64,000 nucleotides of DNA, from NCBI RefSeq assembly GCF_000317065.1, contig NC_019701.1, positions 1,765,001 through 1,829,000 on the forward strand, written 5' to 3'. The notes under the pieces were generated by a model. The model made no database searches. It was not told the origin of the DNA and saw only the letters and a list, made by a program, of their open reading frames with translations. The translations under genes were made by a program, and so were the position numbers. Position 1 is the first letter of the stretch; the number at the start of each line of letters is the position of its first letter. Shown one piece after another: positions 7,961-18,238 of the stretch. This DNA is from Pseudanabaena sp. PCC 7367 (GTDB lineage: Bacteria > Cyanobacteriota > Cyanobacteriia > Pseudanabaenales > Pseudanabaenaceae).

Positions 7961-9856
7961 ATGACCACCGGGAATTTCGATCGCACGCAAGTTGAGCAGC
8001 TAGAGCAGTTTGCCCAGCAAAACCCTTCCGGCTATAAGCTGCGGGTAGCGTTGTTGGCAGTCCTGGGCTATGCCTACATCGCCACGATCGCGGTTCTGTT
8101 GCTGAGTTTGCTCTGGTTTTTACGCAATCTAATAGTAGGGCCAGGTGCTTCCGTCTCCAGCGATATCACCCTGATGATCTTTTTGATTGTGGTAGTGGTG
8201 CTGGGCATTGCTGGGGTTGGCATCTACAATCCCACCGGGGTAGAGATCAAACGTGATCAAGCACCCCAGTTGTTCATCGCGATCGATGAAATTTGTAGCA
8301 AGCTGAATACGCCCCCAGTCCACCGCGTAATCCTGGAAGATAATCTCAATGCTGGCATGTTGCAATTTCCGCGCCTGGGTGTGCTGGGCTGGGAAGAGAA
8401 TTTCTTATTTATTGGCTTGCCATTGATGCAGGTCAATTCAGTGGATCAACTGCGATCGGTTTTAGCCCATGAGATCGCCCACCTGGCGGGCAGTCATTCT
8501 CGCTTTTCTAACTGGATTCACCACTTGCGCACGATCTGGTCGGAACATAATAAAAAAAGCCGATCGCCTTTGCTGACTCCTTTTTTTAAATGGTATTTGC
8601 CATTTTTTAATGCCTATACCTATGTACTCTCCCGCGCCAATGAATACGAAGCCGATCGCCATGCTGGCCAAATCACGGGCAGCGAGCATGATGCTCAATC
8701 ATTGGTAAACCTCTACCTTTACACCTATCATTTACAGCGCATTTTCTGGCGCAACATCTACGCACAGGCCAAGGACTGGCGCGAACCACCCAAAGATCTG
8801 TTTACGCGGATGTTGCAATCGTTACGGCAACCGCTGCCAACCGAAAAAGCGCAGATATGGCTGGATCTCGCCCTGACTGGGCAAACCGATGCAGATGACA
8901 CTCACCCCGCCCTGGCCGAGCGATTGGCCGCCCACAACTATATCCCCCAGATACCTGAACCATTAACCACCACAGCAGCAGAATATTATCTGGGTAGCGA
9001 ATTACCAGCGATCGCCGCCAAGTTTGATCAGCGCTTCCAGAAATCGACCATTCCCCTGTGGCAGCAATTACACGCCACCGCCAAACAGCGCGCGAGTCGG
9101 TTAGAGCGATTTAAAACCAAAGCAGAAACTAATTCATTTTCGATCGATGAGTTGTGGTTATATGCCGAACTGGTGGGTAAATTGCACCAGGAAAAACAAG
9201 CATTGCAATTATGGCAAAACCTGCTGGAACGGCAACCTAATCATGCCCATGCCAATTATCATGTGGGCAAAATCTTGCTAGAGCAGGGCGATGAAGCGGG
9301 GGTGGCGCTCATGGAACAGGCGATCGCCCTGAGCTATCACTATGCCGTGAGTGGCAGTGAATTGTTACTTAAGTTCTATCGTCAGCTTGAACAGAGCGAT
9401 CGCGCTACCTATTACTTGCAACAATACAAAGAGCAATGCCAGAAATTTGAGATTACAGCTAAAGCAAGACTAACGATCAAAGAAGAGGATCAATTTTTAC
9501 CTCACCAACTCTCTGAGTTTATGCAGCGGCAACTCCACGAGCATCTAGCCCTCTATCCAGAAATAGCCAGAGCCTATTTAGTTCAAAAGCAGCCACAGCT
9601 CCTACCGGAACAGCCTTTATATCTATTAGTTCTGGTGCGCAGAATTGCCCGATCGTTGCAATCGCCCCAATCAACTGATCTACAAAGTAGCGATCCACGG
9701 GTCAGTTTCGATCGCTATGACCAACTTGTGGCAATCCTGAGCCAGACGATCGATTTTCCAGCGGAGCTTAAGATCGAAGTCCTGGCAGAAACCCAATCGC
9801 AAAAGTTGTGGCAAATGATTAAACGGGTTGATCAATCTTTGCTCTACCGAGTCTAG
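7961..9856 (+). CDS. M48-family metallopeptidase with TPR-like C-terminus
   Basis: 631 residues. Two membrane segments (about 28-50 and 64-84) precede an M48 peptidase domain with the zinc motif HEIAH at 170-174 and a third-ligand region NEYEADRHAG near 228-237, as in HtpX/Ste24 peptidases. From about residue 370 on the protein is helical with TPR-type repeats (LWLYAELVGKLHQEKQALQLW, NHAHANYHVGKILLEQGDEA). Expected role: a membrane-anchored zinc protease with a protein-binding module, probably in membrane protein quality control. It appears monocistronic. The length exceeds HtpX (about 290) because of the C-terminal repeats. Confidence 0.85.
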   Translation: MTTGNFDRTQVEQLEQFAQQNPSGYKLRVALLAVLGYAYIATIAVLLLSLLWFLRNLIVGPGASVSSDITLMIFLIVVVVLGIAGVGIYNPTGVEIKRDQAPQLFIAIDEICSKLNTPPVHRVILEDNLNAGMLQFPRLGVLGWEENFLFIGLPLMQVNSVDQLRSVLAHEIAHLAGSHSRFSNWIHHLRTIWSEHNKKSRSPLLTPFFKWYLPFFNAYTYVLSRANEYEADRHAGQITGSEHDAQSLVNLYLYTYHLQRIFWRNIYAQAKDWREPPKDLFTRMLQSLRQPLPTEKAQIWLDLALTGQTDADDTHPALAERLAAHNYIPQIPEPLTTTAAEYYLGSELPAIAAKFDQRFQKSTIPLWQQLHATAKQRASRLERFKTKAETNSFSIDELWLYAELVGKLHQEKQALQLWQNLLERQPNHAHANYHVGKILLEQGDEAGVALMEQAIALSYHYAVSGSELLLKFYRQLEQSDRATYYLQQYKEQCQKFEITAKARLTIKEEDQFLPHQLSEFMQRQLHEHLALYPEIARAYLVQKQPQLLPEQPLYLLVLVRRIARSLQSPQSTDLQSSDPRVSFDRYDQLVAILSQTIDFPAELKIEVLAETQSQKLWQMIKRVDQSLLYRV

Positions 9857-10196
9857 TGTTTGTTTGGGCAGGACATTGGGCAGAATCGATCAATGCCCTA
9901 ATCTGGATTATCACTAGCGATACTAGCGACAATAGCGACACCAGCGAGAGGTTATCAAAACCTGACTTAATTAGACTGATGAAGACTGATAAAGGCTGAT
10001 AAATATTACGACTAGTTAATTAGATCCAGGTTAATTAGTTAGAGTAAGAAGAAAGATAATTCGATCGCGTTCTGATTAGCCTTAACCGGCTTTTATAGGT
10101 AAGTCGATCGACTTTTCAGCGATCGCCACAACAGTAGAGTTTGGCAATCTGCTTGAGCCCACCATTAGATTTAGCCGCTGCCCTTGCATAAAAGAC
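9857..10196. repeat. 340-bp intergenic region with two short tandem-repeat arrays
   Basis: No gene seen. At 9913-9948 there are four 9-bp units (ACTAGCGAT, ACTAGCGAC, AATAGCGAC, ACCAGCGAG). At 9973-10002 there are three 10-bp units of AGACTGATGA type. Both arrays are non-coding and lie upstream of the hybrid kinase gene. Confidence 0.7.
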
Positions 10197-13100
10197 ATGA
10201 AACCGCCAGTCGTCAAATGGTATCGCAGCTTAAGCTTCCAGGGAATATTAGGCTTGGTGTTGATCGCCATGTGGTTAGTGGGCGGGATTGTTCTGGTCAT
10301 GCATACCAGGGGCAAAAAGCTAGTTTCAGGCGAGGCAGTCAAGCTAATCGAACAAACTGGCAATAATGCTGTAGCTGAGCTGCATGGTCGTGCCCTGGAG
10401 ATCGAGGCACTAGCCCGCAGTCTCGCCGCAACCACCGAGGGATTGCCCCGGGAGCCCAGTCAATTCAAAAACATAGTGCCCCAACTACTTGATTTTCAGG
10501 GCGATCTGGATATTGCTGGCGGGGGAGTGTGGCCAGAGCCAGGCAAGTTTGCTGCCAATGTTGAAAGGCATAGCTTCTTTTGGGGCAGAAACAAAGATGG
10601 CAAGCTGCAATATTACGATGACTACAATCAACCAGGTCCCGGCTACCACCATGAAGAATGGTATGTGGCAGTTCGGCATAGCAATCCTGGCAATTGTGTC
10701 TGGAGCCGCTCCTATATGGACCCCTATTCCTATCAACCGATGGTGACCTGCACCGTGGCCACCTTCGATCGCCAGCAGCAATTTTCTGGCACAGTAACGG
10801 TTGATCTCAAACTAGAGGGCTTGCAGGCATTTGCAGCAGCAATTAGCCAAAAAACCGGTGGCTATGTGTTCATTCTCGATCGGGATAACAAATTTATTAC
10901 CTTTCCGCAACTTGAACAGGTTAAGCGGTTTAATCCAGGCACCCAGGGCAATCACACCGAAGAATTTATTCTGGCCGCTGAATTTGCGAGCCGTGAGCCA
11001 TTATTTGCCCCTCTCGCCCAGGCCGTTGAGCAGGTAAATCAAGAAATTATCGATCGGGCACAACAAATGCCTGAATATGAACCCACTGTAGCCCAGCAAA
11101 TCGATCAAGATAGCTATCAAATTAATGCGGCCGAAGCGAAATTATTGGCAGCCACATTAATCGACCCATTGAACCTGAATTACAGCGATACCAAGCTCTA
11201 TCGATCGCAAATCAACCTGGATCAAGATTTGTTGCTAGATGAACCAGCCAGAGCATTTATTTTTACAGTGCCTTCTTCTTACTGGAAGCTAGTTGTGGTC
11301 AAGCCGATCGCAGAGATCGATGCGGTGGCAAACGACATTATTGAGTTATTAATTTTATATGTAGTAGCCACAATCCTATTGGTTTTGTTTTTTGTTTATA
11401 TTGCCCTCAATCGTTTCTTGATTTCGCCCCTATCTCATACCACTGATGCGGTAAGGCAGATGGGTGAGCTGGTGGCAAAAAAAGATTTCTCCCGAATTCA
11501 AGATGTCCAGATTGAATCCCCCGGCAAAGATGAGATCGGTCTATTAGCCAGGGTCTTTAACTTTCTCAGCACCCAGGTAGTGACCCAGCATAATCAACTC
11601 AAGCAAACTAATATTGAACTAGAATCGAGGGTAGCTCGGCGCACCAACGAATATCGGCAGGCATCGGAGGCAGCCGAATCTGCGAATTTAGCCAAAAGCG
11701 AATTTCTGGCCAACATGAGCCACGAATTGCGAACCCCCCTCAATGGCATCTTGGGCTATACCCAGATTTTGCAGCGATCGCAAACCATGACCGATAAAGA
11801 GCAGCATGGCATTAATGTGATCCACCATTGCGGTAATCATCTGCTCACCTTGATCAACGATGTGCTCGATCTGTCTAAAATTGAAGCCCGACGGATGGAG
11901 CTATTCCCCAAGCATTTTAATTTTCGATCTTTTCTACAAGGAGTAGTGGAAATATCGATGGTGCGGGCTGAGCAAAAGGGAATTAAATTGGTTTATGCTC
12001 CAGCACCAGACCTGCCGATCGCAGTGGTTGCCGATGAGAAACGCCTGCGGCAGGTATTGCTCAACCTGCTAGGCAACGCAATTAAATTCACCGATCAAGG
12101 AACAGTCACACTCACGGTTAGGCGGGTTGAACCTGATCATAAAAAGGGGCATCCCCCCGCCAACCAACAGCAGCAGGTTGACAATTTAAGCAGCGACCCG
12201 CCACCGATCGAATCTTACAAAGGTAATAGTAATAATACAGACCCGTTACCTGATAACGGCGATCGCCCTATTGTCAGCCAACTCCGCTTCCAAATCGAAG
12301 ATACGGGCGTGGGCATGGGGACAGAGCAGCTAGAGACGATCTTTCTGCCCTTTGAGCAAGTTGGGGAATCAACACGCAAAGCAGAGGGAACAGGCCTAGG
12401 TCTTTCGATCAGCCTCAAAATTGTGGAAATGATGGGTAGCACAATTCAGGTTGCCAGCCAGATCGGCAAAGGCAGTCAGTTTTGGTTTGATTTAGATTTG
12501 GTCGAATTGCCAGGAGGACACAGTGAAATGAGCCTTAGTCAGCATGGCCTCATTTCCGGCTATGTCGGCCATAAACTCAAAATTATGGTGGTAGATGACA
12601 AGTGGGAAAATCGATCGGTAGTGACCAGTATGTTGGCACCGATTGGCTTTGAGATGCTAGAAGCGGAGAATGGTGAACAGGCCTTAGCGATCGCTTTGGC
12701 CAATAAACCAGATCTAATTATTACTGACTTAATGATGCCAGTGATGGACGGTTTTCAGCTCTTGAGCGCAGTGCGTCAATCTGAGCAACTAAGTTCGATT
12801 CAAGTGATTGTTTCTTCGGCCAGTGTGTTTGATGCCGATCAACAAAAAAGTCTTGATGCTGGAGCCGATGATTTTATCCCCAAACCAGTGCAATCAACCG
12901 AATTGCTTCAACAATTGCAATCCCATTTAGCCATTACATGGACATATACAGGATCTGGCGATCGTCAAGAGACAATAAAATTACAGCAACCGGACGGCTC
13001 ATTCATAATTACAAATCTTGATAACTCTGACAATCTGGATATGATTGCACCTCAAGCCGAAGTGCTCGATCGCCTCTTTGAACTATCAGTACGAGGCAAC

Positions 13101-13250
13101 TTTAAGGAAATCCAAAGAGAAGCCAGCAAAATTGAGCTGCTCAATCCCAGCTATGCCAATTTTTCGGCTCATCTAAACCATCTAGCGCAGAGCTTTAATC
13201 AAAAACAGATCCTTAAGTTCATCAGTTGGTATCGCAATCAAACCATGTGA
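10197..13250 (+). CDS. Hybrid sensor histidine kinase (Cache-HAMP-HisKA-HATPase-REC)
   Basis: 1017 residues. Membrane segment at 13-33; large extracytoplasmic Cache-like sensor to about 375, including a [19 protein letters not shown] segment; second membrane segment about 380-402; HAMP; coiled coil; HisKA with SHELRTP and phosphoacceptor His509; HATPase with the N box [23 protein letters not shown] and GTGLGLSIS; then a receiver domain with VVDD, Asp844 ([11 protein letters not shown]) and the conserved Lys (IPKPV). About 50 low-complexity residues are inserted between the N and G1 boxes. A single-domain response regulator follows 47 bp downstream and is the likely partner; it is now broken by an IS element. 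Confidence 0.92.
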   Translation: MKPPVVKWYRSLSFQGILGLVLIAMWLVGGIVLVMHTRGKKLVSGEAVKLIEQTGNNAVAELHGRALEIEALARSLAATTEGLPREPSQFKNIVPQLLDFQGDLDIAGGGVWPEPGKFAANVERHSFFWGRNKDGKLQYYDDYNQPGPGYHHEEWYVAVRHSNPGNCVWSRSYMDPYSYQPMVTCTVATFDRQQQFSGTVTVDLKLEGLQAFAAAISQKTGGYVFILDRDNKFITFPQLEQVKRFNPGTQGNHTEEFILAAEFASREPLFAPLAQAVEQVNQEIIDRAQQMPEYEPTVAQQIDQDSYQINAAEAKLLAATLIDPLNLNYSDTKLYRSQINLDQDLLLDEPARAFIFTVPSSYWKLVVVKPIAEIDAVANDIIELLILYVVATILLVLFFVYIALNRFLISPLSHTTDAVRQMGELVAKKDFSRIQDVQIESPGKDEIGLLARVFNFLSTQVVTQHNQLKQTNIELESRVARRTNEYRQASEAAESANLAKSEFLANMSHELRTPLNGILGYTQILQRSQTMTDKEQHGINVIHHCGNHLLTLINDVLDLSKIEARRMELFPKHFNFRSFLQGVVEISMVRAEQKGIKLVYAPAPDLPIAVVADEKRLRQVLLNLLGNAIKFTDQGTVTLTVRRVEPDHKKGHPPANQQQQVDNLSSDPPPIESYKGNSNNTDPLPDNGDRPIVSQLRFQIEDTGVGMGTEQLETIFLPFEQVGESTRKAEGTGLGLSISLKIVEMMGSTIQVASQIGKGSQFWFDLDLVELPGGHSEMSLSQHGLISGYVGHKLKIMVVDDKWENRSVVTSMLAPIGFEMLEAENGEQALAIALANKPDLIITDLMMPVMDGFQLLSAVRQSEQLSSIQVIVSSASVFDADQQKSLDAGADDFIPKPVQSTELLQQLQSHLAITWTYTGSGDRQETIKLQQPDGSFIITNLDNSDNLDMIAPQAEVLDRLFELSVRGNFKEIQREASKIELLNPSYANFSAHLNHLAQSFNQKQILKFISWYRNQTM

Positions 13251-13741
13251 TCACTTGTTGAGCCCTTTGAGATACTAGGATTGCTAGGATTAGGAATATG
13301 CCCCAACCAAGGAAAGACATCATTCTGGCGATCGATGACAATACTATGAATATTGATGACAATACCACGAATATAGAAGTGCTGTCAGACTTCCTGGATG
13401 GCTTGGGCTATGAGGTATGGATATCCCTGGATGGCGAAGGAGCGCTCAAAATTCTGGCACATGATCAACCGGATCTGATTTTGCTAGACGTGTTAATGCC
13501 CCATGGCATAGATGGATTTGAGACTTGTTTACAGATCAAGACCAATCCACTCACCAAGCACATGCCGATCGTATTCATGACTGCGATGGCTGTTAAATGT
13601 CAATTACCAATTTCGACGGCGTCAATTACTTGGCAAATAGCGGATGTAAATGACGTGTGCAAATGACAACTAAAACTAAGCTGAAAGGAACTGCATATGT
13701 TGAACCTCAAGGAGCAGTAAGATTCGGATTGATAGCGATTA

Positions 13742-14512
13742 TTATTTTTGCGAGCGCTCAACAGCGTTGCGTTTACGGAAACTATCAGCATGAATTTCAA
13801 CAATGAGAGCATGATGAATGAGGCGGTCAACGGCAGCAACAGTCATCATGTCATCGGCAAAGATGTGATCCCATTGCGAGAAAGGCTGATTAGCAGTAAT
13901 GATGAGGCTTTTGCGTTCATAACGATGAGCAATCAGCTCAAACAGGACGGAAGTTTCAGCCTCAGATTTTTTGACATAGCCAAGATCATCAATAATGAGT
14001 AAATCAAAGCGGTCAAGTTTGGCAAGGATAGAGGCAAGCTGAAGTTGTAGTTTGGCTTGCTGTAGATGTTGTAGCAAAGCATAGGCCGAGAAGAACTTAA
14101 CCCGTTTGCCCATTTCAATCATCGAGCGCCCGAGCGCAGCAGCAAGATGAGTTTTACCGACCCCGGAAGGTCCAAATAGCAAGCAGTTTTCGGCCCTATC
14201 CAACCAGGCCGTATCTTGTGCCAGTTGGATCAGTGGCGCTGATTTGAAACTAGGGCAATGTTCAAAATCGAAAGAGGTAAAGCTTTTACCAGTAGGTAAT
14301 TTAGCCTCAGCGAGAGCTCGTTTGATCCGATTCTGTTGGCGATAATCCAGTTCCAATTCGCACAGAGCGAGCAAGAACCGGTCGTAAGCCCAATGCTGTT
14401 GGGTGGCCTTCTGCTCGATAGTCTGCCAATGTTGGAGCATGTGCGAGAGTCGTAGCTGTTTGAGTATCAGGCTCAGAGTATTGTTCGGGTTTGGTTTCGA
14501 GGAGTTGGTCAT
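13742..14512 (-). CDS. istB: IS21-family helper ATPase IstB
   Basis: 256 residues, AAA+ type. Walker A is GPSGVGKT, Walker B is LLIIDDLG, and the N-terminal family signature is LKQLRLSHML...RIKRALAEAKLP with FDFEHCP. IstB is the DnaA/DnaC-like ATPase that assists the IstA transposase in target selection and strand transfer. The start lies inside the 3' end of istA (about 206 bp overlap in another frame), more than the few bases usual for IS21 elements. No truncation is seen. Confidence 0.92.
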   Translation of the reverse strand: MTNSSKPNPNNTLSLILKQLRLSHMLQHWQTIEQKATQQHWAYDRFLLALCELELDYRQQNRIKRALAEAKLPTGKSFTSFDFEHCPSFKSAPLIQLAQDTAWLDRAENCLLFGPSGVGKTHLAAALGRSMIEMGKRVKFFSAYALLQHLQQAKLQLQLASILAKLDRFDLLIIDDLGYVKKSEAETSVLFELIAHRYERKSLIITANQPFSQWDHIFADDMMTVAAVDRLIHHALIVEIHADSFRKRNAVERSQK

Positions 14513-15995
14513 AGGCTGAAAGCGAATGTTGTTGTACGTTTAGTTGAGGTACGCTCAATTGCTGCTGGGGTAGTAGGAACTGTTGCTGTAGAGCCTTCAG
14601 GCTGAGAGTGCCCTGCTGCAGTTGGGTTTCAAGATAGTCGGCCACTGTAGTTTCTCTATCGTGCTTGGCAGCAATATAGAGGGCTTCAACCATGATGCGC
14701 GCTGCATTATCGATTTCAAAATCAGCCTGTAACCTCTGCCACAGCTGCCGCCATTGTTGATTAGGCAATAGGTCTTGCTGCCAGGTGCAGTAAATAAAGG
14801 CACGGGGTTTACGCCTGAGGCTATCAATTACATGGCGGTAGTTAATACAGCGAGCACGGCGGATTTTGGCTGACCCATGTACTCGCAAACGGGGTAGTTC
14901 CACCACTTGTTGCTGCCCCAAATAACCGACCAGGCGGTTGTGATAGATATGAATATTCAGCTGCCTGCCAATCAGTCTTGATGGCACCGTGTAAAGAATG
15001 CAGCGCACCGAAATGGTGCTGTGGCAGGTCACCCGCACCGTCAATTCTTCGTAATCGGCACAGCGATATCTCGGTAGTGGTTGTAGGGTTACTTTTTCCT
15101 CGGCAAACTTGGCGCTGCATTTACAATTGAGCTTGGCAACCACCTGCTCGATAAATTCTTGATATGCACTCACTGACTCAAACTCAAAGCTGCCACGCAA
15201 ATACAGAGCTTGGCGCAACCGGCGCTTGAAATGTCCATGGGGAGATTCGATGGAGCCATTTTCATGAGCCACGCCTGGGTTATTGCGACTTGGACTCATG
15301 CCATAGTGTTCACATAGCTCGGCATAGAATTGGGTTAGTGGTTTATGCCGTTTGCCCGCCATATTCCGATAGGCAGCACTCAAATTATCGGTGCGATGCT
15401 GCTTTGGTACACCACCACAGGCATGCAGCGCATTCTGTAATCCTTCAGACAAGCCGATAAAGCTCTCGCCACCCTCGATTACCTGCACATATTGCCAGCC
15501 ACTGTAGGCCAGACGGTAGTGGTACAGCAGGTGCTCATATTGTTTCCCTTTGATGGTAACTTCCACCTGTTTGAGCTCGGTAAAATCTGATAGACCCATT
15601 TCGCCGGGCTGATGGCGGATCTCAAACATTACCTCCTGCGGTTTGCCATGGATACTTTTCCATACCTGCACTCGCCTTTGTAAGGTACGCAATTGTTGCT
15701 CATATTGGCCTGGATAATGCTCGGCTAGATATTCATACAATGTCATCGCCTCTAGACGAGGCTCACGTCGAAGCATTGGCTCTAGCTCTTCCTCCCACAC
15801 TCCTGATAGCGGATCTCGGCGGGTGCGCCAATCTCGCTCACCTTTACTCTTGGGCTGGTGTTTGCCTTGCTCAATACGGCTGCCGCTACGGACTGATATG
15901 CCGGCAATCTCGGCTGACTCATTTTGATTGCAGCCGACCTCTCGTGCTTTCTTGTACACTTGCACTTGATATTGTTTTATATATTGACCTGACAC
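14307..15995 (-). CDS. istA: IS21-family transposase IstA
   Basis: 562 residues. An N-terminal helix-turn-helix region (CNQNESAEIAGISVRSGSRI) is followed by the DDE integrase core: Asp in GLSDFTEL, Asp in HRTDNLSAAY, Glu in VAHENGSIESPHGHFKRRL. A beta-barrel-like and basic C-terminal region follows. It performs the cut-and-paste chemistry together with IstB. The last 65 or so residues overlap istB in another frame and have shadow-like composition, so the natural C-terminus may have been extended by a late frame change, though activity could be retained. Confidence 0.9.
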   Translation of the reverse strand: MSGQYIKQYQVQVYKKAREVGCNQNESAEIAGISVRSGSRIEQGKHQPKSKGERDWRTRRDPLSGVWEEELEPMLRREPRLEAMTLYEYLAEHYPGQYEQQLRTLQRRVQVWKSIHGKPQEVMFEIRHQPGEMGLSDFTELKQVEVTIKGKQYEHLLYHYRLAYSGWQYVQVIEGGESFIGLSEGLQNALHACGGVPKQHRTDNLSAAYRNMAGKRHKPLTQFYAELCEHYGMSPSRNNPGVAHENGSIESPHGHFKRRLRQALYLRGSFEFESVSAYQEFIEQVVAKLNCKCSAKFAEEKVTLQPLPRYRCADYEELTVRVTCHSTISVRCILYTVPSRLIGRQLNIHIYHNRLVGYLGQQQVVELPRLRVHGSAKIRRARCINYRHVIDSLRRKPRAFIYCTWQQDLLPNQQWRQLWQRLQADFEIDNAARIMVEALYIAAKHDRETTVADYLETQLQQGTLSLKALQQQFLLPQQQLSVPQLNVQQHSLSAYDQLLETKPEQYSEPDTQTATTLAHAPTLADYRAEGHPTALGLRPVLARSVRIGTGLSPTESDQTSSR

Positions 15996-16285
15996 TGCTG
16001 ACGTTCCACTTTCCTGTTTGAACGTCTTTAGTGTCTTTCTTTTTTCCCGTTTTGATCTCTTTTTTTCTAGTTGACGCCTACCTCCACTTGCGATCTCATA
16101 TCCTTGCTGGCGATCATCTTTTTATGCCAAGTAATCGTCATCCAGACGCCAAGGTAATTGTCGCCTAACAGCGATGGCAGATATCGCCGATCAACACAAA
16201 GACATAGAGTTTGGTGCTTCTGACTACATTGTTAAACCATTTAGACAACAAGAAGTGCTCACTAAGATCAAGACCCAACTCCAAA

Positions 16286-17389
16286 TTAGCCGTTTGCCGC
16301 ACTGAAGCCAGGGATTTGCTTGAGTTTGGCTAAAATCCTGGATTTACCTTGACCATCAATTAGCCTCTGGCCATTCTTACTCATTACCAATCGCTGTTGT
16401 GGATCACGCCAAAGCCGATCGATCGCCATCGCTATCTGTGCAGGCGTAATTTGTTGATGCCAACCCAAATTAATGCTAACGCCAAGTTCAGCTAGTTTAG
16501 CTGCGATCAACCGCTGATTTTCTGCCGTTACGATCAAAATTGCCGGCAACCCCATAAACGCCAACTCCCAGCAAGTTGAACCAGCCGCCGCGATTGCCAG
16601 ATCGGCATTAGCAATCAAGTGGGCCATTTGGGTAGCATTCTGAATCAATTCAATCTTGAGATTTTTATGGCTGGGGGCGGAGGTTAACTGGGCGATCGCA
16701 TGTTTGAGTTGCTCTGCATAGCGATAACCGGCTCCTATCACTACGGTTACTTTAAGCACCGATGCTACCGATGCTGCCAATGATTGAGTTTGCCTAACCA
16801 TTGCCAATGCTTGTACCACTTTCAAGGTCACATTATCTGGATCAGAGCCGCCCAGGGTAATTAGCAGTTGGGAAATATTTAGATCCAGCGATCGCTGCCA
16901 ATATTGCCAGGTCGCAAACTCTTGCCGCAGCAATGCATAATTACTACCCAATAGCAGTTTAGTATCTGGGTGGCGATCGCTATACCAGGCAGGCTCCGCC
17001 GACACATTCTGATTCAGCACCAGATCCGCCCAATAGTAGGATAAATGGCCATAGTCATCAAAGTACAAAAACCTGATTGCAGCACTTTTGATCGCCCTTT
17101 GGTAGGTGGGCTTAAAATCATAGCCATCCAGAATTAACCAATCGATTTGGAGTTGTTGAGCCAAGTCGATCGTTTGCTTGCTATCTTCTAAATCGCCAAT
17201 CGTAGCCCGCAAGTGCTTTACTTGAAAATTTTGGTCTAGCAAGCGCTGTTCCAGAGCTGGAAGCAGTTCCACCACCACAAAAACAATCAGATCGGCGATC
17301 GGCTGGAGCGCTTGCACCAATGCCAAAGTACGCATCAGATGCCCGGTGCCAATTGTTTGACTCGCATCCACCCGCACTAAGAAACGCAT
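16286..17389 (-). CDS. pseG: PseG-like UDP-sugar hydrolase
   Basis: 367 residues. GxGHxxR at the N-terminus (GTGHLMRTLAL) with the catalytic His, a GT28/MurG-like C-terminal domain (LITLGGSDPDN, VVIGAGYRY, AAAGSTCWELAFMGLPAILI). PseG removes UDP from UDP-2,4-diacetamido-2,4,6-trideoxy-beta-L-altrose in pseudaminic acid synthesis; related enzymes serve other diamino sugars, so the substrate is inferred. It lies 41 bp downstream of the PIG-L deacetylase on the same strand and probably forms an operon with it. Its 3' end overlaps the remnant of the broken response regulator. The other pse genes are not in the window. Confidence 0.8.
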   Translation of the reverse strand: MRFLVRVDASQTIGTGHLMRTLALVQALQPIADLIVFVVVELLPALEQRLLDQNFQVKHLRATIGDLEDSKQTIDLAQQLQIDWLILDGYDFKPTYQRAIKSAAIRFLYFDDYGHLSYYWADLVLNQNVSAEPAWYSDRHPDTKLLLGSNYALLRQEFATWQYWQRSLDLNISQLLITLGGSDPDNVTLKVVQALAMVRQTQSLAASVASVLKVTVVIGAGYRYAEQLKHAIAQLTSAPSHKNLKIELIQNATQMAHLIANADLAIAAAGSTCWELAFMGLPAILIVTAENQRLIAAKLAELGVSINLGWHQQITPAQIAMAIDRLWRDPQQRLVMSKNGQRLIDGQGKSRILAKLKQIPGFSAANG

Positions 17390-17430
17390 TTACAGCTTTC
17401 TCTCACCTCATTGCTCACTAAGCCCAACAA

Positions 17431-18105
17431 CTAAATAATATGCCTAGCCAACATAAATGCTTCTGCCGCTGCCACCCCAACATTCGCACCACGCCAGCGT
17501 GCTAAATGCTCAATCGTATCAATCGATCGCGCATGGGGAAACTCTCGCATTTCCATATGATAAGCCACCAGAGCAGCTAATTTAGTATCCAGCGTCTCGG
17601 TAATATCCACATACCAATTGGGCAGAAAACTTGGTGGTACTTGCCACTCAGTGCTAGAAGCTACTTCAAAACAAAGGATTGTTTTCACCACCCCACGGGG
17701 CAATGGCCGAGCCGCCGTGATTACGGCTTGATAAGCATACTGATGGTCAATATTGAGATCGCCGCCGTGATGGGTATAAATCAGTTCTGGTTGGATTTGA
17801 TCAATTTTTTGCTCTACCACCTTCACTACATCTAAGCGATCGCAATGATCAAGGCGGTTATCGGGGAAATCATGGAGTTGCGTAGAATGGGCCCCAACAA
17901 TCTGACGGGCTTGCTGGGCAGCGGTCGCTAAGGCCGACATTTCTTCCTGACGCTTAGCAACAAACCGCTGCGGATCTCGACTGGTCGCACCCTCTGCCAA
18001 AATTAGGATATGTACCTGGTCACCGACCCGGGTGTGTCTAGCGATCGTGCCGCCACAACCAAGCATCTCATCATCAGGATGTGCCGCTACTACTAGTATA
18101 TTCAT
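17431..18105 (-). CDS. PIG-L family deacetylase
   Basis: 224 residues. The zinc-binding motif AHPDDEMLGCGG at 8-19 and HHGGDLNIDHQYAY near 116-129 are the family hallmarks (PIG-L/LmbE N-acetylglucosaminyl deacetylases). Expected reaction: removal of an N-acyl group from an amino sugar or sugar conjugate. It is first in a two-gene unit with the PseG-like gene, and divergent from two formyltransferase-fold genes across a 133-bp promoter region. A deacylate-then-formylate route for one amino sugar would be consistent but is inference. Confidence 0.85.
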   Translation of the reverse strand: MNILVVAAHPDDEMLGCGGTIARHTRVGDQVHILILAEGATSRDPQRFVAKRQEEMSALATAAQQARQIVGAHSTQLHDFPDNRLDHCDRLDVVKVVEQKIDQIQPELIYTHHGGDLNIDHQYAYQAVITAARPLPRGVVKTILCFEVASSTEWQVPPSFLPNWYVDITETLDTKLAALVAYHMEMREFPHARSIDTIEHLARWRGANVGVAAAEAFMLARHII

Positions 18106-18238
18106 CGGTTAATTGATATATCTGCATCCAGACTTGACTATACTGGGCAAAATTTGAGGTTGCGATCAATTATGTTGCCAAGCTCTACCTAAATATCGAC
18201 CTAAATTAAACCATACCCTAAAAACAACAACCATCATT

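Larger units (their letters stand above)
13591..16170 (-). mobile_element. IS21-family insertion sequence, complete (2580 bp)
   Basis: The ends are TG...CA. The left end TGTTAAATGTCAATTACC and the right end, read inward, TGTTAGGCGACAATTACC form imperfect inverted repeats. It is flanked by 8-bp direct repeats GCGATGGC (13583-13590 and 16171-16178). A second, inner inverted-repeat pair carries the core ATTACTTGGCA (13621-13636 and 16121-16140, opposite orientation), as expected of IS21 multiple transposase sites. It encodes IstA and IstB on the minus strand. No GCGATCGC octamer was seen inside, unlike the flanking genome. Both genes look open and the element may be active. Confidence 0.92.
13298..16305 (+). 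pseudogene. Single-domain response regulator interrupted by IS21-family element
   Basis: The 5' part (13298-13590) and 3' part (16179-16305, plus one copy of the 8-bp duplication) join in frame when the element and one GCGATGGC are removed, giving a 139-residue CheY-like protein: phosphorylation Asp in LILLDVLMPHGIDGFET, Thr in VFMTAMA, Lys in DYIVKPF. The insertion falls between the Thr and Lys motifs, so the encoded receiver cannot fold. No other lesion is visible, so the disruption looks recent. A 21-bp in-frame duplication near the N-terminus doubles the IDDN acidic motif. The remnant's 3' end overlaps the convergent PseG-like gene by 20 bp. Confidence 0.88.
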
